Source: JBGTLU01 sp041743935 (GTDB lineage: Bacteria; Bacteroidota; Bacteroidia; Sphingobacteriales; Sphingobacteriaceae). Taken from it: 64,000 nt of DNA. The translations under genes were made by a program, and so were the position numbers. The notes under the pieces were generated by a model. The model worked only from the letters and a program-made list of their open reading frames with translations. It was not told the origin of the DNA and did not search any database. Positions 35,069 through 44,768 of this stretch are shown here, piece by piece. The DNA lies in contig JBGTLU010000005.1 in the NCBI GenBank assembly GCA_041743935.1, positions 65,351 to 129,350 on the forward strand, in the 5' to 3' direction. Numbering within the stretch: the stretch's first letter is position 1; each line of letters starts with the position of its first letter.

Positions 35069-36886
35069 ATGGCGCGTGCCCGTTTAAATAGTAGTAATCC
35101 GGTTGAAAAAGAGTTGCCTAAGGCGAAAATTAATAAACAAAGTCTTAAAAATCTTCTCGTACTCTATAAATATTTAAAACCACACAGAGTAAAATTCTTT
35201 CTTGGATTATCGTTTCTATTGATTTCTACTCTTGCTTTTTTACTGATTCCAAGCTACTTAGGTCAATTAATTGATGCTGCTAAAGAACCACTTAAAAAGG
35301 GCGATTTCTCCGAAATTGATAAAATAGCATTGGGTTTATTTGGGATTTTAACTGTCCAAGCCTTATTTTCTTATTTCAGAATTCAATGGTTTGTACAAGT
35401 AGCAGAGCGGGTTTTGGCAGCTATCCGAAAAGATACTTACTCCAGATTAATTACATTACCTATGTCTTTTTTTGCTCAACGAAGAGTTGGAGAATTACAT
35501 AGTAGAATATCTTCTGATTTATCTCAAATACAGGATACTTTAACTACTACAACTGCAGAATTTCTTAGGCAATTCATTATTTTCATAGGTGGTACCATCG
35601 CTTTATCCTTAGTATCAGGGAAACTAACCTTGTTAATGCTATCTATTTTTCCGGTACTTATTATAGTTGCCATTGTTTTCGGAAGATTTATTAGAAAACT
35701 TTCACGCAAAGCACAAGATAAATTGGCCGAATCTAATACCGTTGTAGAAGAAACATTGCAAGGAATAGCCAGTGTAAAAGCATTTGTAAAAGAGCAATTT
35801 GAAACAAACAGATATACCAATAGCATTAACGAAGTAGTTAAACTTGCCTTAAGAGGCGCACGTTATCGCGGGGCTTTTGTCTCTTTCATCACATTAGGTT
35901 TGTTTGGTGCAATCGTTGCTGTTCTTTGGTACGGATCCAGACTGGTTTATACCAACGAAATTAGTATTGGACAACTTACTTCTTTTATGCTCTATTCTAC
36001 ATTTGTTGGTGCATCCATGGGTGGTTTTGCTGAGCTATTTGCTCAAATTCAAAAATCATTAGGTGCAACAGAACGTGTTATTGAGATTTTGAACGAAAAA
36101 GGAGAAGACTTAGATCTATCAAAATCATCTGATATCACCAAAAAAATAAGCGGTTCCGTTTCGTTTGAAAACGTACAATTTGCCTACCCCTCCAGATCTG
36201 AAATTACAGTATTAAACAATGTGAATTTTGATGTAAAAACTGGCGAAAGAGTAGCCATAGTTGGCCCGAGTGGTGCCGGAAAATCTACCATATCCGCTAT
36301 ATTATTACGTTTTTATAAGCCAGATTCTGGTAACATTAGATTTGATGGCATAAATGCCGATAACTATACTTTAACTGATATTAGAAACCAAATTGCTATT
36401 GTACCACAAGATGTAATATTGTTTGGTGGAACCATACAAGAAAACATTGCTTATGGCAGTTTAAATGGCAGCAATGAGGAAATAATCCAAGCAGCAAAAA
36501 GAGCAAACGCTCATGATTTTATCATGAGTTTTCCGGAAGGGTACGAAACCATTGTTGGTGAACGTGGGGTAAAACTATCTGGTGGACAACGGCAACGTGT
36601 GGCCATTGCAAGAGCATTATTAAAAGACCCTGCCATTTTAATATTAGACGAAGCTACTAGCTCTCTCGACTCCGAATCGGAAAGATTAGTGCAAGAAGCC
36701 TTAGAAGAATTAATGAAAAACCGCACCTCCATCATCATAGCACATCGTTTATCTACCATCCGCGAAGCGGATAAAATTATTGTATTAGATAAGGGACATG
36801 TAGTAGAGAGCGGTAGCCACGAAGAATTAATTCTGAACGAAAATGGGCTTTATAAGTATTTAAGTGGATTGCAGTTTGAATACTAA
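35069..36886 (+). CDS. ABC-type exporter with fused membrane and ATPase domains
   Basis: A half-transporter of 605 residues, six predicted transmembrane helices in about the first 340 residues followed by an ATPase domain. Walker A GPSGAGKS (about 399-406), the ABC signature LSGGQRQRVAIARALL and Walker B ILILDEATSSLD are complete. It is of the MsbA/BmrA/multidrug type; the substrate is not predictable. It acts as a homodimer or pairs with a partner not in the window. Its stop overlaps the convergent pilus-subunit-like gene. Confidence 0.92.
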   Translation: MARARLNSSNPVEKELPKAKINKQSLKNLLVLYKYLKPHRVKFFLGLSFLLISTLAFLLIPSYLGQLIDAAKEPLKKGDFSEIDKIALGLFGILTVQALFSYFRIQWFVQVAERVLAAIRKDTYSRLITLPMSFFAQRRVGELHSRISSDLSQIQDTLTTTTAEFLRQFIIFIGGTIALSLVSGKLTLLMLSIFPVLIIVAIVFGRFIRKLSRKAQDKLAESNTVVEETLQGIASVKAFVKEQFETNRYTNSINEVVKLALRGARYRGAFVSFITLGLFGAIVAVLWYGSRLVYTNEISIGQLTSFMLYSTFVGASMGGFAELFAQIQKSLGATERVIEILNEKGEDLDLSKSSDITKKISGSVSFENVQFAYPSRSEITVLNNVNFDVKTGERVAIVGPSGAGKSTISAILLRFYKPDSGNIRFDGINADNYTLTDIRNQIAIVPQDVILFGGTIQENIAYGSLNGSNEEIIQAAKRANAHDFIMSFPEGYETIVGERGVKLSGGQRQRVAIARALLKDPAILILDEATSSLDSESERLVQEALEELMKNRTSIIIAHRLSTIREADKIIVLDKGHVVESGSHEELILNENGLYKYLSGLQFEY

Positions 36887-37395
36887 TCGGTAGAAACTGT
36901 AAATATGATACTAGTGGTATAATTTCCTGCTGGTTTGTTTAAAAAATCGGCCCCACCAAAAGTTCTGTACTCTAAACCCCAAATGGCTGAATCTACAACA
37001 ACATTGGCTTCATCTACTAATTTTGTATTGGAACTAGATAGGGTTACCCAACCAATATTAACACCACCAGCACCTACTGCTCTTATCTGAAAATTACTTA
37101 CCGGAATAGTTGCACTAGATAAATTATGAGTTAATACCGAGGAAGTTGTCCTAACATCCACATCATATCTAAATAATGTATTCAATACCGTTACTACATC
37201 TAACTGAAGAATAGAACCCCCATTATTGTACGCTTCACCCGAATTAAAAACAAAAGTTGGATTTGAAACCACTAATATTCCGATTCTGTTTTCAGTTGCA
37301 GCATACTTGGAGTTAAATATTTTAGCTTTTGGCTCATCCGCAAAGACAGACAATACAACTAAATTTAAACAAAGGATGGGAAAAAGTTTTTTCAT
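36883..37395 (-). CDS. Small exported pilus-subunit-like protein (second copy)
   Basis: A 170-residue exported protein with signal peptide MKKLFPILCLNLVVLSVFA. It is paralogous to the product of 37495-37995: both have YNNG, IPVSNF, AGG and a C-terminal KPAGxYxxxxxxTVSxD. The end resembles the GxYxDxVxVTV strand of spore-coat-U/archaic pilin subunits. It is probably a minor subunit because the major-subunit-like gene is upstream with a terminator between. The ATG at 37395 begins the signal peptide. Family not confirmed. Confidence 0.65.
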   Translation of the reverse strand: MKKLFPILCLNLVVLSVFADEPKAKIFNSKYAATENRIGILVVSNPTFVFNSGEAYNNGGSILQLDVVTVLNTLFRYDVDVRTTSSVLTHNLSSATIPVSNFQIRAVGAGGVNIGWVTLSSSNTKLVDEANVVVDSAIWGLEYRTFGGADFLNKPAGNYTTSIIFTVSTD

Positions 37396-37434
37396 TATAG
37401 ACTTGTACGAAAATAAGAAAAAAAGTTGCAAAAA

Positions 37435-37464
37435 AAACCCGATGAATATTTATTCATCGGGTTT
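37435..37464 (-). terminator. Terminator between the two subunit-like genes
   Basis: The perfect stem AAACCCGATGAATA/TATTCATCGGGTTT with a two-base loop, followed on the minus strand by a T-run, lies just after the 37495-37995 gene. It may lower expression of the second copy. Confidence 0.75.
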
Positions 37465-37494
37465 CAAACGAAATTGAAAAATCAATTAAAATTT

Positions 37495-37995
37495 TTAGTC
37501 AACAGAAACAGTATAGGTTAATGTAGCTACGTAAGCACCCGCTGGCTTGCCAATGAAAGCAGAACCTCCTGCTGTAGCGTACGTTAAATTTAATGCACGT
37601 AAAATACCAGCAGTACCTTCATTTACAACTTGTTGTGGAGTTGTAGATAATGCTACTGGGCTTATCGCATCGCCTCCAGCATTGGTTACTTGTACTGTAA
37701 AATTACTTACCGGAATTTCGTTAGTTAAGAATGCTAAATTTGCAGTTGCTGAACTAACAGATAAATCAAATGGCATATTGGAACTAACGATTAAAGTCCC
37801 GGTTTCGTTAACTGTTAAACCATTATTATAGTGATCTGCGGTAGTAAACAAGAAAATAGGTGCTGAAGTACTTACAACTGTAATTACATCTGTTAAAGTT
37901 GCTGTTAACACTGCTGTACCTGTTAATTGAGCTTTTGCTTGACCACCAAAGAAAACTAAAGCTAATAATGAGATTGAGAAGATAATTTTTTTCAT
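37495..37995 (-). CDS. Small exported pilus-subunit-like protein (first copy)
   Basis: A 166-residue protein rich in Thr, Ala, Val and Ser with signal peptide MKKIIFSISLLALVFFGG...KAQ. The mature part begins with a beta-strand (LTGTAVLTATLTDVITVV) that could act as a donor strand, and it ends with KPAGAYVATLTYTVSVD. It resembles archaic chaperone-usher/DUF4402-like subunits, without clear identity. It is divergent from the usher-like gene and likely the first, most highly expressed gene on its strand. Confidence 0.65.
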   Translation of the reverse strand: MKKIIFSISLLALVFFGGQAKAQLTGTAVLTATLTDVITVVSTSAPIFLFTTADHYNNGLTVNETGTLIVSSNMPFDLSVSSATANLAFLTNEIPVSNFTVQVTNAGGDAISPVALSTTPQQVVNEGTAGILRALNLTYATAGGSAFIGKPAGAYVATLTYTVSVD

Positions 37996-38046
37996 AATTT
38001 TTAAATTTGGATTAACACGTTTTCGTCTTTGTACTTTATTTGTAGC

Positions 38047-38093
38047 GTAATGGTTACATAATTTTTAAAAAATAATATATGTAACTACATTAC
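38047..38093. promoter_or_regulatory. Inverted repeat between subunit and usher-like genes
   Basis: GTAATGGTTACATA (38047-38060) and TATGTAACTACATTAC (38078-38093) are reverse complements except for a 2-base insertion in one arm. They are separated by an AT-rich 17-base spacer in the 109-base gap between the divergent genes. The 8-mer TATGTAAC also occurs at 42343-42350 upstream of the chaperone gene. Confidence 0.5.
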
Positions 38094-38104
38094 CATGCTT
38101 TCGT

Positions 38105-40891
38105 ATGAAACAGGCAATTAGTTTATTAACTATGAAAAATAAGATTCTATTTATTTGCTTGATTATGAGTGTATCAATAAGTATGATGAATTCATTGCAC
38201 GCTCAAAACCTATCTGCTCAATTTATTGAATCTAACATTAAGACAGAATCTGGTACTACTGCAAATGCCTTTATAAAACTTAAAAACAAATCTTCCTCTG
38301 TTGCGAGTTTTAATTTAATTAAACTAGAAAACTCCAAAAGCTTTAATTTTTCTAATCGTTACATAAATAACTATGAAATACCTGCCAACGACTCTTTATT
38401 AATACCTATTCGTGTAATCATACCAAGCCAAATACCGGGTAATACTCCACTAACTGTTACTGCAGTTATACGTACGACTCAAAACAACAAATCAGAAGAA
38501 ATACAATTATCTGCTAACATTGAAGTAATTGAAACTATAAATGTAAGAGCACAAGTACCAATATCTAATGTGTTTTATTACATTGAAGAAAATAGAATTG
38601 AAATAAATGTAGAAATTTCAAATAAAGGAAATTCCACCCGAACACTATTATTCAATTTTAGAACGCCAAACAACATCATCTTAGAAAATCCAATAAAATC
38701 TATTCGGCTAGGCAATAGAAAAGATACGATTGTGAATTTTCAATTTTATATTTTAAAATCCAACCAGTTAGCTTTAAATGATTACATAAGTTTTAGGCTT
38801 TCAGATAGTGTATCCAACAAACAATATACTTTTATACCCATTGCTTTAAGAGAAATAAGTAGTATAAAAAGGTTTAGCGAGCCATCTGTACAAAGAAAAC
38901 AAGACAATAGATTAGATTTATCTTATTATTCAAATTCACAAATACAACCATATTTATTATTAACCGGAGGTGGATATTATAACGGGAATCAGTATCGGTT
39001 AGATTATAACTTTCAAATGTATTATTCCGACCAGGTTTTTGGTAACCAAAATAACTATACATTAAGAAATGCCAGATTAAATTATGAATCCGATAAATTT
39101 TCAATATCACTAGGCGACCAGTTTGCAAATGTTGAGAAAAGTGTCATTGGAAAAGGAGGAAGTTTTAAAACCAAAGTTTCGCAAAATATTTCCATTGGAG
39201 GAGGATATTCTAAAAATCAATTATATCGATTTTTTTTAAACGCCCCTGAGCAAGACATTGATAATTATTTTACCAACTTAACTTTTCAATTTAATAAAAA
39301 AAGTGCCGTTAGTTTATACTATACCAGAACAAACGATGGTTTTATGGGCGTAAACAGTGATTTGGCATACATAGAATTAGACGCTAAAAATAATCCGTTA
39401 CAACAGTTTAAATTCGGAGTTGGTTATTCGTTTGAGAAATACAGTAAGGGCGGAAACTTTACTAAAGACGGATATGCTGGAAGATTAGAATATAGATTCA
39501 ACAATGGTAAAATTCAATTCATGAGCCAAAATTATTACAGTACTAATAATTATAACGGATCGGACAGAGGAATTGCAAACATAACCCAAGATTTATTATT
39601 TAATATCGCCAGAGGTTTGAACATTGGGGCTGAATATCAGTTCAGAAAAATGAACCCGGAAAGATATTTTGTAGGTGTATTGCAAGCAAATTATGACTAT
39701 AGCAATCATCTAGCAGGATTCCAGATTCAATATCGAAAAACCGGATTAGCACTTTCCATTAAACCAGTTATCACTAAAGATAGAGTGATAGATCCATTAA
39801 TTTTACCCTCTAACATAGCTGTTTATCGCTCAGAAGGGAAGAGATTAATTTTTAATAATTTAATAAGTAGAGGCAAACACAACATAACGATTCGGGCAGA
39901 TGTAGGTTATATAAACTCCGAACAAGGAATAGATAATACCTTTACATCTCAATATTCTGTTGGGTACAATTACGGAAGACTTGGATTTAATTTAATCGTT
40001 AATCAAGGTCCGTATTATGTACAAGAGCAAATTAGCTTTTTAAGCAGAAGATCATATAGAGAATCTTTTTTTGTAACACCAAACTTTGGTTTTTCTTTGC
40101 TTAACAAGAGGTTAGATTTATCTTTTTCTGGACTATACAGAATTGACAACCAACTTAGTTCAGATTTTTATTCTTTAACGGCCTCACCTTCTATAGTGTT
40201 TAACAGATTTAGATTAAATTTTTCTGCCAATTATAACAAGATCTTCAATTTTACCAACATAAATTACCGAGTAGGCTTAGAGCGAAACTTTGCCAAACCT
40301 CCCCGCCCCCAACACAATCTGGAACTAAACTTTTATGAAGATAAAAATCAGAATGGGAAATGGGATAAAGACGAAAGAGGTATACCCAATGTATTGGTTA
40401 ACATAAACGGCAATAATTTGGTATCAGACCAAAATGGTAAAATCACGTTTAAAAAACTACCACGTTCTACTTATCCTGTTTCAATATATCAACACTACAG
40501 GTTATACCCGTTCGAAAGAGCCTTTAACATAACCTTAGATGAAAGTAAAACGATAAATATACCAATGTTTATTGGTGGTAGCATAAGCGGAAAATTAAAC
40601 ATTACTCGTGCAAAATTTTCTGAAATAGATAATCTACGACTAAACGGAGTAACCATTACCGCTGCAGCAGCAAATGGCGAAAAATTTACGGTTCAAACCA
40701 ATGCACAAGGCGAGTTTAACTTCACTCTACCTCTAAATAATTATACTCTATTTATTGATGACGAAACCTTTAAAAGCTACTTTATAATAAGCAACCCAAA
40801 TATTTTGGTAGATATTAAAGATAGTAACGAACAAGAATTTGTGTTTAAATTAACTGAAAAAGGAAGAAACGTTAACATTAAGAGATTTTAA
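38105..40891 (+). CDS. Usher-like outer-membrane protein with C-terminal SdrD-B/carboxypeptidase-regulatory-type domains
   Basis: A 928-residue exported protein. A signal peptide (ending SLHAQ near 34) precedes two Ig-like beta-sandwich stretches (about 35-250). A long series of amphipathic beta-strands follows (about 265-735), predicted as a large outer-membrane barrel. At about 745-830 is an SdrD-B-like domain (FYEDKNQNGKWDKDERG), then a regulatory-type sandwich. D.N.NG..D..E segments are also found in the C-terminal domain of pilus ushers. There is no classical usher N-terminal domain. An alternative start is ATG 38132. The usher role is inferred from context. Confidence 0.55.
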   Translation: MKQAISLLTMKNKILFICLIMSVSISMMNSLHAQNLSAQFIESNIKTESGTTANAFIKLKNKSSSVASFNLIKLENSKSFNFSNRYINNYEIPANDSLLIPIRVIIPSQIPGNTPLTVTAVIRTTQNNKSEEIQLSANIEVIETINVRAQVPISNVFYYIEENRIEINVEISNKGNSTRTLLFNFRTPNNIILENPIKSIRLGNRKDTIVNFQFYILKSNQLALNDYISFRLSDSVSNKQYTFIPIALREISSIKRFSEPSVQRKQDNRLDLSYYSNSQIQPYLLLTGGGYYNGNQYRLDYNFQMYYSDQVFGNQNNYTLRNARLNYESDKFSISLGDQFANVEKSVIGKGGSFKTKVSQNISIGGGYSKNQLYRFFLNAPEQDIDNYFTNLTFQFNKKSAVSLYYTRTNDGFMGVNSDLAYIELDAKNNPLQQFKFGVGYSFEKYSKGGNFTKDGYAGRLEYRFNNGKIQFMSQNYYSTNNYNGSDRGIANITQDLLFNIARGLNIGAEYQFRKMNPERYFVGVLQANYDYSNHLAGFQIQYRKTGLALSIKPVITKDRVIDPLILPSNIAVYRSEGKRLIFNNLISRGKHNITIRADVGYINSEQGIDNTFTSQYSVGYNYGRLGFNLIVNQGPYYVQEQISFLSRRSYRESFFVTPNFGFSLLNKRLDLSFSGLYRIDNQLSSDFYSLTASPSIVFNRFRLNFSANYNKIFNFTNINYRVGLERNFAKPPRPQHNLELNFYEDKNQNGKWDKDERGIPNVLVNINGNNLVSDQNGKITFKKLPRSTYPVSIYQHYRLYPFERAFNITLDESKTINIPMFIGGSISGKLNITRAKFSEIDNLRLNGVTITAAAANGEKFTVQTNAQGEFNFTLPLNNYTLFIDDETFKSYFIISNPNILVDIKDSNEQEFVFKLTEKGRNVNIKRF

Positions 40892-40932
40892 AACACTTTT
40901 TTACTTTCTTTAGTATTTAGATTTTGATGTAA

Positions 40933-42327
40933 CTAAAGTTCAAAAGTCTCACCGGCAAATGGCGAGTAAATATTTTGATATCCCAATTTTTTAACTTCTT
41001 CGCTTAAGGCATTCATACTTGGCAGTTCACCATGTACAAAAAACAGGTTTTTAATCTTTTGAGGGGTTTGCTGTTGTATAAATTGAATTAAACCGGTATG
41101 GTCTGCATGTCCGCTTAAAATATCCGTTTTTCGGATGGTTGCAAATACCGCCAATTCTTTTTTGTTTAAAGTAACCATAGATGCTCCATTCAACAATTTA
41201 TGCCCCAACGTTCCGGGAGCACAAAACCCTATAAATAATATAGTACAATAATAATTTTGGATGTTTTGGAACAAATGATCTTGAATTCTGCCCCCTTCTA
41301 GCATACCCGCAGAGGAAACAATAATACATGATTGAAGATAACTGGATACTTGCCTACTATCTTTTAAACTATGTATGTATTGTAAGTTTGCAAAATCAAA
41401 CTGATCACCACTTCTAGAATAAAATTCTTGAGCCTCTTCATTTAAATAACTATAGTATTTTCTGTAAACTTCTGTACTTTGAATGGCCAAGGGACTATCT
41501 ACAAAAACCCTAACAGGAGGCAATTTACCACTTGAAAATAATTTGTTTAAAACAAAAATCAAAGATTGTGTTCTTCCAATACTAAATGCAGGAATAATCA
41601 TTCTGCCTGTTTCATCAATACAACATTCTTTGATAATATTGCCAAGAATTTCTTCTGCCGATTCGCTGGATTCATGGTATCTGCCACCATAAGTAGATTC
41701 ACAAATGAGATGGTCTACCTCAGGAAAAGGTTCAGGATCTTGTAAAACCGGATATCCATATCTCCCTAAATCTCCAGTAAATCCAATGGTTTTTTTTATG
41801 CCATCTTCAAGAACAGTAAAAACTACTCCGGCTGCCCCCAATAAATGACCCATACGTATAAAACGCATGCTAATGAAATCATTTATTTTAAATTCTTTTT
41901 GAAAACCTAATGGAAAAAACCTATCGATAGCATCTTGCACATGTTTATGTAAATAAAGCATGCGATTAGGGGTAGATGCTCCTCTTCTTTTATTCCCCAA
42001 GCCGATGGATTTACTCATGGCCACGTTCACAAAATCAGAGAAAAGTAAGGAAGCTAAATCTGCCGTTGGAGGGGTACAAATAACTTGGCCCCTAAATCCT
42101 TGTTTTATTAAATTTGGGATGTTACCACTATGATCTAAATGAGCGTGAGTAAGTACCACCAAATCAATATCTTCCGGAAAAAACGGGAAGTTATAATTTA
42201 GTTCATATATGTCTTTTTTATTTTCATAATCTAATCCGCAATCCACTAAAATTTTAAAATTAGAAAACTCTAATAGATGCATACTTCCCGAAACTTGTTC
42301 GGCTGCACCCCAGGCTGTAAATCTCAT
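40933..42327 (-). CDS. Metallo-beta-lactamase/beta-CASP RNase-like protein
   Basis: A 464-residue cytosolic protein with the MBL zinc motif THAHLDHSG (about residues 60-68), beta-CASP features ESTYGGRYH, IIPAFSIGRTQ, and GMLEGGRIQDHL, and a C-terminal RMMBL-like motif (SGHADHTGLIQF, FFVHGE). It belongs to the Ysh1/CPSF73-like group of RNA endo/exonucleases. It interrupts the chaperone-usher-like cluster on the opposite strand and is probably a housekeeping gene. Confidence 0.9.
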   Translation of the reverse strand: MRFTAWGAAEQVSGSMHLLEFSNFKILVDCGLDYENKKDIYELNYNFPFFPEDIDLVVLTHAHLDHSGNIPNLIKQGFRGQVICTPPTADLASLLFSDFVNVAMSKSIGLGNKRRGASTPNRMLYLHKHVQDAIDRFFPLGFQKEFKINDFISMRFIRMGHLLGAAGVVFTVLEDGIKKTIGFTGDLGRYGYPVLQDPEPFPEVDHLICESTYGGRYHESSESAEEILGNIIKECCIDETGRMIIPAFSIGRTQSLIFVLNKLFSSGKLPPVRVFVDSPLAIQSTEVYRKYYSYLNEEAQEFYSRSGDQFDFANLQYIHSLKDSRQVSSYLQSCIIVSSAGMLEGGRIQDHLFQNIQNYYCTILFIGFCAPGTLGHKLLNGASMVTLNKKELAVFATIRKTDILSGHADHTGLIQFIQQQTPQKIKNLFFVHGELPSMNALSEEVKKLGYQNIYSPFAGETFEL

Positions 42328-42421
42328 ATTTACTAGTACTTTTATGTAACCAAACTGTATTTATAACGTAAAGTTTGATTATGTTGCAAATAGTGATAAA
42401 TCCTCTGAATTAACAAATACA

Positions 42422-43279
42422 ATGAAAAACAAAATTACATTCTTATTCGCTTTCTTCTTCGTTTTTTTAACTGCAGAAAATGCATTCTCTCAAAGTGGTA
42501 TATCTGTATCGCCACCTAAAATTTATTTTAATGCTGCACGAGGTGAAACTCAAACCTTAACAGTTCAAGTATCTAATCCAAGCGGTATGCGACAAAATTA
42601 TTCTGTTTATTTAGGATATTGGGAAAGAGATAGCTTGGGAAGCAAAAAATATTATAATAAAGACGAAGAGCCAACCGTAAATAATTTTTCTGTTGCAGAT
42701 TTGATTCGCTTATCTCCTCTATCCTTTGATTTAAATCCGGGCGAGAAAAGAGATGTTTTTGTAACCTTAGCCATGCCCGCTAATGCTAGCACTGATTTGG
42801 CCGACCAAACACGTTGGGCCATGTTATTTATTAAAGAAAATAAACCCAACACCATAACTTCTGTTGGAGGAACAACTGGCAAACAATCTCAAATGATAAT
42901 AGAATATCAAATTGGTGTGCACGTTTACCAAACTCCACCATACATAAATGAACCTAAAGAAGTTGAAATTTTAGACCTAACACAAGCTAATAGGAACGGT
43001 GAAAACGGAACTTTAAGTGGTTTAAACTTAAAGCTCGAAAATAAATCCAGAATGATAAGTGAGTCGTTTGTTTCTTTAGAATTATTGAACTTACGTACCG
43101 GCGAAGTTTGGAAAGGTAAGCCAACCAGTATATCTATATTCCCGAAAGCTAGAAGAATTGTTTTTCTTGACTTTCCGAAAGATTTAAAACCCGGAACATA
43201 TTCGGCTACAACCGTAGTAGATAGCGGGGCAAATACAGAGCTATCTATTGCCGAAATTCAAGTAGAAAAACGAAATTAA
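42422..43279 (+). CDS. PapD-like periplasmic chaperone
   Basis: A 285-residue exported protein (signal peptide ending AFSQ near 24) of two Ig-like domains. The first has VSPPKIYFNAARGETQTLTV and then LSPLSFDLNPGEKRDVFVTL, the latter being the proline-rich F1-G1 segment of pilus chaperones; GVHVYQTP resembles the start of the second domain. It fits the subunit and usher-like genes upstream. A strong bidirectional terminator ends it. Confidence 0.7.
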   Translation: MKNKITFLFAFFFVFLTAENAFSQSGISVSPPKIYFNAARGETQTLTVQVSNPSGMRQNYSVYLGYWERDSLGSKKYYNKDEEPTVNNFSVADLIRLSPLSFDLNPGEKRDVFVTLAMPANASTDLADQTRWAMLFIKENKPNTITSVGGTTGKQSQMIIEYQIGVHVYQTPPYINEPKEVEILDLTQANRNGENGTLSGLNLKLENKSRMISESFVSLELLNLRTGEVWKGKPTSISIFPKARRIVFLDFPKDLKPGTYSATTVVDSGANTELSIAEIQVEKRN

Positions 43280-43296
43280 ACCAAACGATTATATGC

Positions 43297-43334
43297 AAAA
43301 CACCCCTCAGGTTTTAAAACCTGAGGGGTGTTTT
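43297..43334. terminator. Bidirectional terminator between the chaperone gene and gltA
   Basis: Arms AAAACACCCCTCAGGTTTT and its exact reverse complement adjoin, giving a 38-base perfect palindrome with A and T flanks on both sides. Confidence 0.9.
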
Positions 43335-43351
43335 GTTAGGTAGCAATAAAC

Positions 43352-44638
43352 TTATCTTTTATTTAATGCTATAAAATCTCTGCGTGTTTCGCCAGTATAA
43401 ATTTGTCTTGGTCTGCCAATGGGTTCGTTGTTCTCTCTCATCTCTTTCCATTGTGCAACCCAACCTGGTAATCTGCCTAAAGCAAATAATACCGTAAACA
43501 TTTCGGTTGGGAAACCAATTGCACGGTAAATAATTCCGGAGTAAAAATCTACGTTAGGATAAAGTTTACGTTCTATAAAATATGGGTCGCTTAAAGCTGC
43601 TTCTTCTAATTTCTTAGCAATGTCCAAAATTGGGTCTTGAATGCCCAATTTTGCAAGAACTTTATCGCAAGCATCCTTTATAATCAAAGCTCTAGGATCG
43701 AAATTTTTATAAACTCTATGACCAAATCCCATTAAACGGAAAGGATCATTTTTGTCTTTTGCTTTGTTAATCCATTTTTCTGTATCGCCACCATCTGCTT
43801 TTATGGATTCTAGCATTTCTATCACAGATTGGTTAGCACCGCCATGTAGCGGCCCCCAAAGTGCTGATATACCAGAGGATACAGATGCATACAGGTTACA
43901 ATCTGAAGAACCTACAATTCTAACGGTTGAAGTAGAACAGTTTTGCTCATGATCAGCATGTAAAATCAATAATTTATTCATGGCATCAACAATAACCGGA
44001 TCAATCACGTATTCTTCGGTACGTTGACCAAAAGTCATGTTCAAGAAATTAGAAACATAGTCTAAATTATTTTGTGGATAGATTAGTGGGTGACCAATGG
44101 ATTTTTTATAAATCCAAGAAGAAATGGTAGAAACTTTTGCTAATAATTTTATGATGGTAAGTTCAAACTCTTCTGAGGATGGGTTTGGATTTAATGACTC
44201 TGGGTAAAAAGAGGATAGCGAACATACCAACGATACCAACTGACCCATTGGGTGAGATTTTGAAGGGTATCCATCAAAGAACTTCTTCATATCCTCATGA
44301 ATGAGGGTATGACGGGATAATTGATATTGGAATTTATCTAATTGCTCTTGATTTGGTAATTCTCCGAAAATTAAAAGGTAAGCTACTTCGATAAAAGTTG
44401 CTTTTTCTGCTAATTGCTCAATTGGGTAACCTCTGTAATGAAGAATTCCGTTTTCGCCATCCAAATACGTTATTGCACTAGTTGTTGCGCCGGTATTTTT
44501 ATATCCGGTATCTAGTGTAATATAGCCGGTTTCGTCTCTTAACTTAGTAATGTTAATTGCTTTTTCGTTTTCGGCTCCGGTAATGATTGGCAACTTAAAG
44601 GATTTACCATCTAGTATTAATTCTGCAAATTCTGACAT
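43352..44638 (-). CDS. gltA: Citrate synthase
   Basis: GltA condenses oxaloacetate and acetyl-CoA at the entry of the TCA cycle. Active-site regions are the His region HGGANQSVIEML and GFGHRVYKNFDPRA, with the C-terminal Arg region NEPIGRPRQIYTG. The 428-residue length and the first 60 residues (GY.TLD.G.KNT) are of the hexameric Gram-negative type. The -7 box TATTTTTG lies 20 bases upstream. Confidence 0.96.
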   Translation of the reverse strand: MSEFAELILDGKSFKLPIITGAENEKAINITKLRDETGYITLDTGYKNTGATTSAITYLDGENGILHYRGYPIEQLAEKATFIEVAYLLIFGELPNQEQLDKFQYQLSRHTLIHEDMKKFFDGYPSKSHPMGQLVSLVCSLSSFYPESLNPNPSSEEFELTIIKLLAKVSTISSWIYKKSIGHPLIYPQNNLDYVSNFLNMTFGQRTEEYVIDPVIVDAMNKLLILHADHEQNCSTSTVRIVGSSDCNLYASVSSGISALWGPLHGGANQSVIEMLESIKADGGDTEKWINKAKDKNDPFRLMGFGHRVYKNFDPRALIIKDACDKVLAKLGIQDPILDIAKKLEEAALSDPYFIERKLYPNVDFYSGIIYRAIGFPTEMFTVLFALGRLPGWVAQWKEMRENNEPIGRPRQIYTGETRRDFIALNKR

Positions 44639-44657
44639 AGTATTTTGAAAGGTTGTC

Positions 44658-44665
44658 CAAAAATA
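44658..44665 (-). promoter_or_regulatory. Bacteroidota -7 promoter element for gltA
   Basis: The minus strand reads TATTTTTG (TAnnTTTG) 20 bases upstream of the gltA ATG. Confidence 0.45.
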
Positions 44666-44768
44666 AGATTTTGGATGTTATAATGAAATTATAAGTTGCA
44701 ACAATTGAAAAACATTACAGCAACTTCATACATATATAACGTAATGAGTAGAAATTGTTTTTCATAGA

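Noticed and set aside
40892..40932. Terminator between the usher-like and MBL genes
   Set aside because: Only a weak 7-base pairing CTTTAGT/ACTAAAG with no clear T-run is visible.
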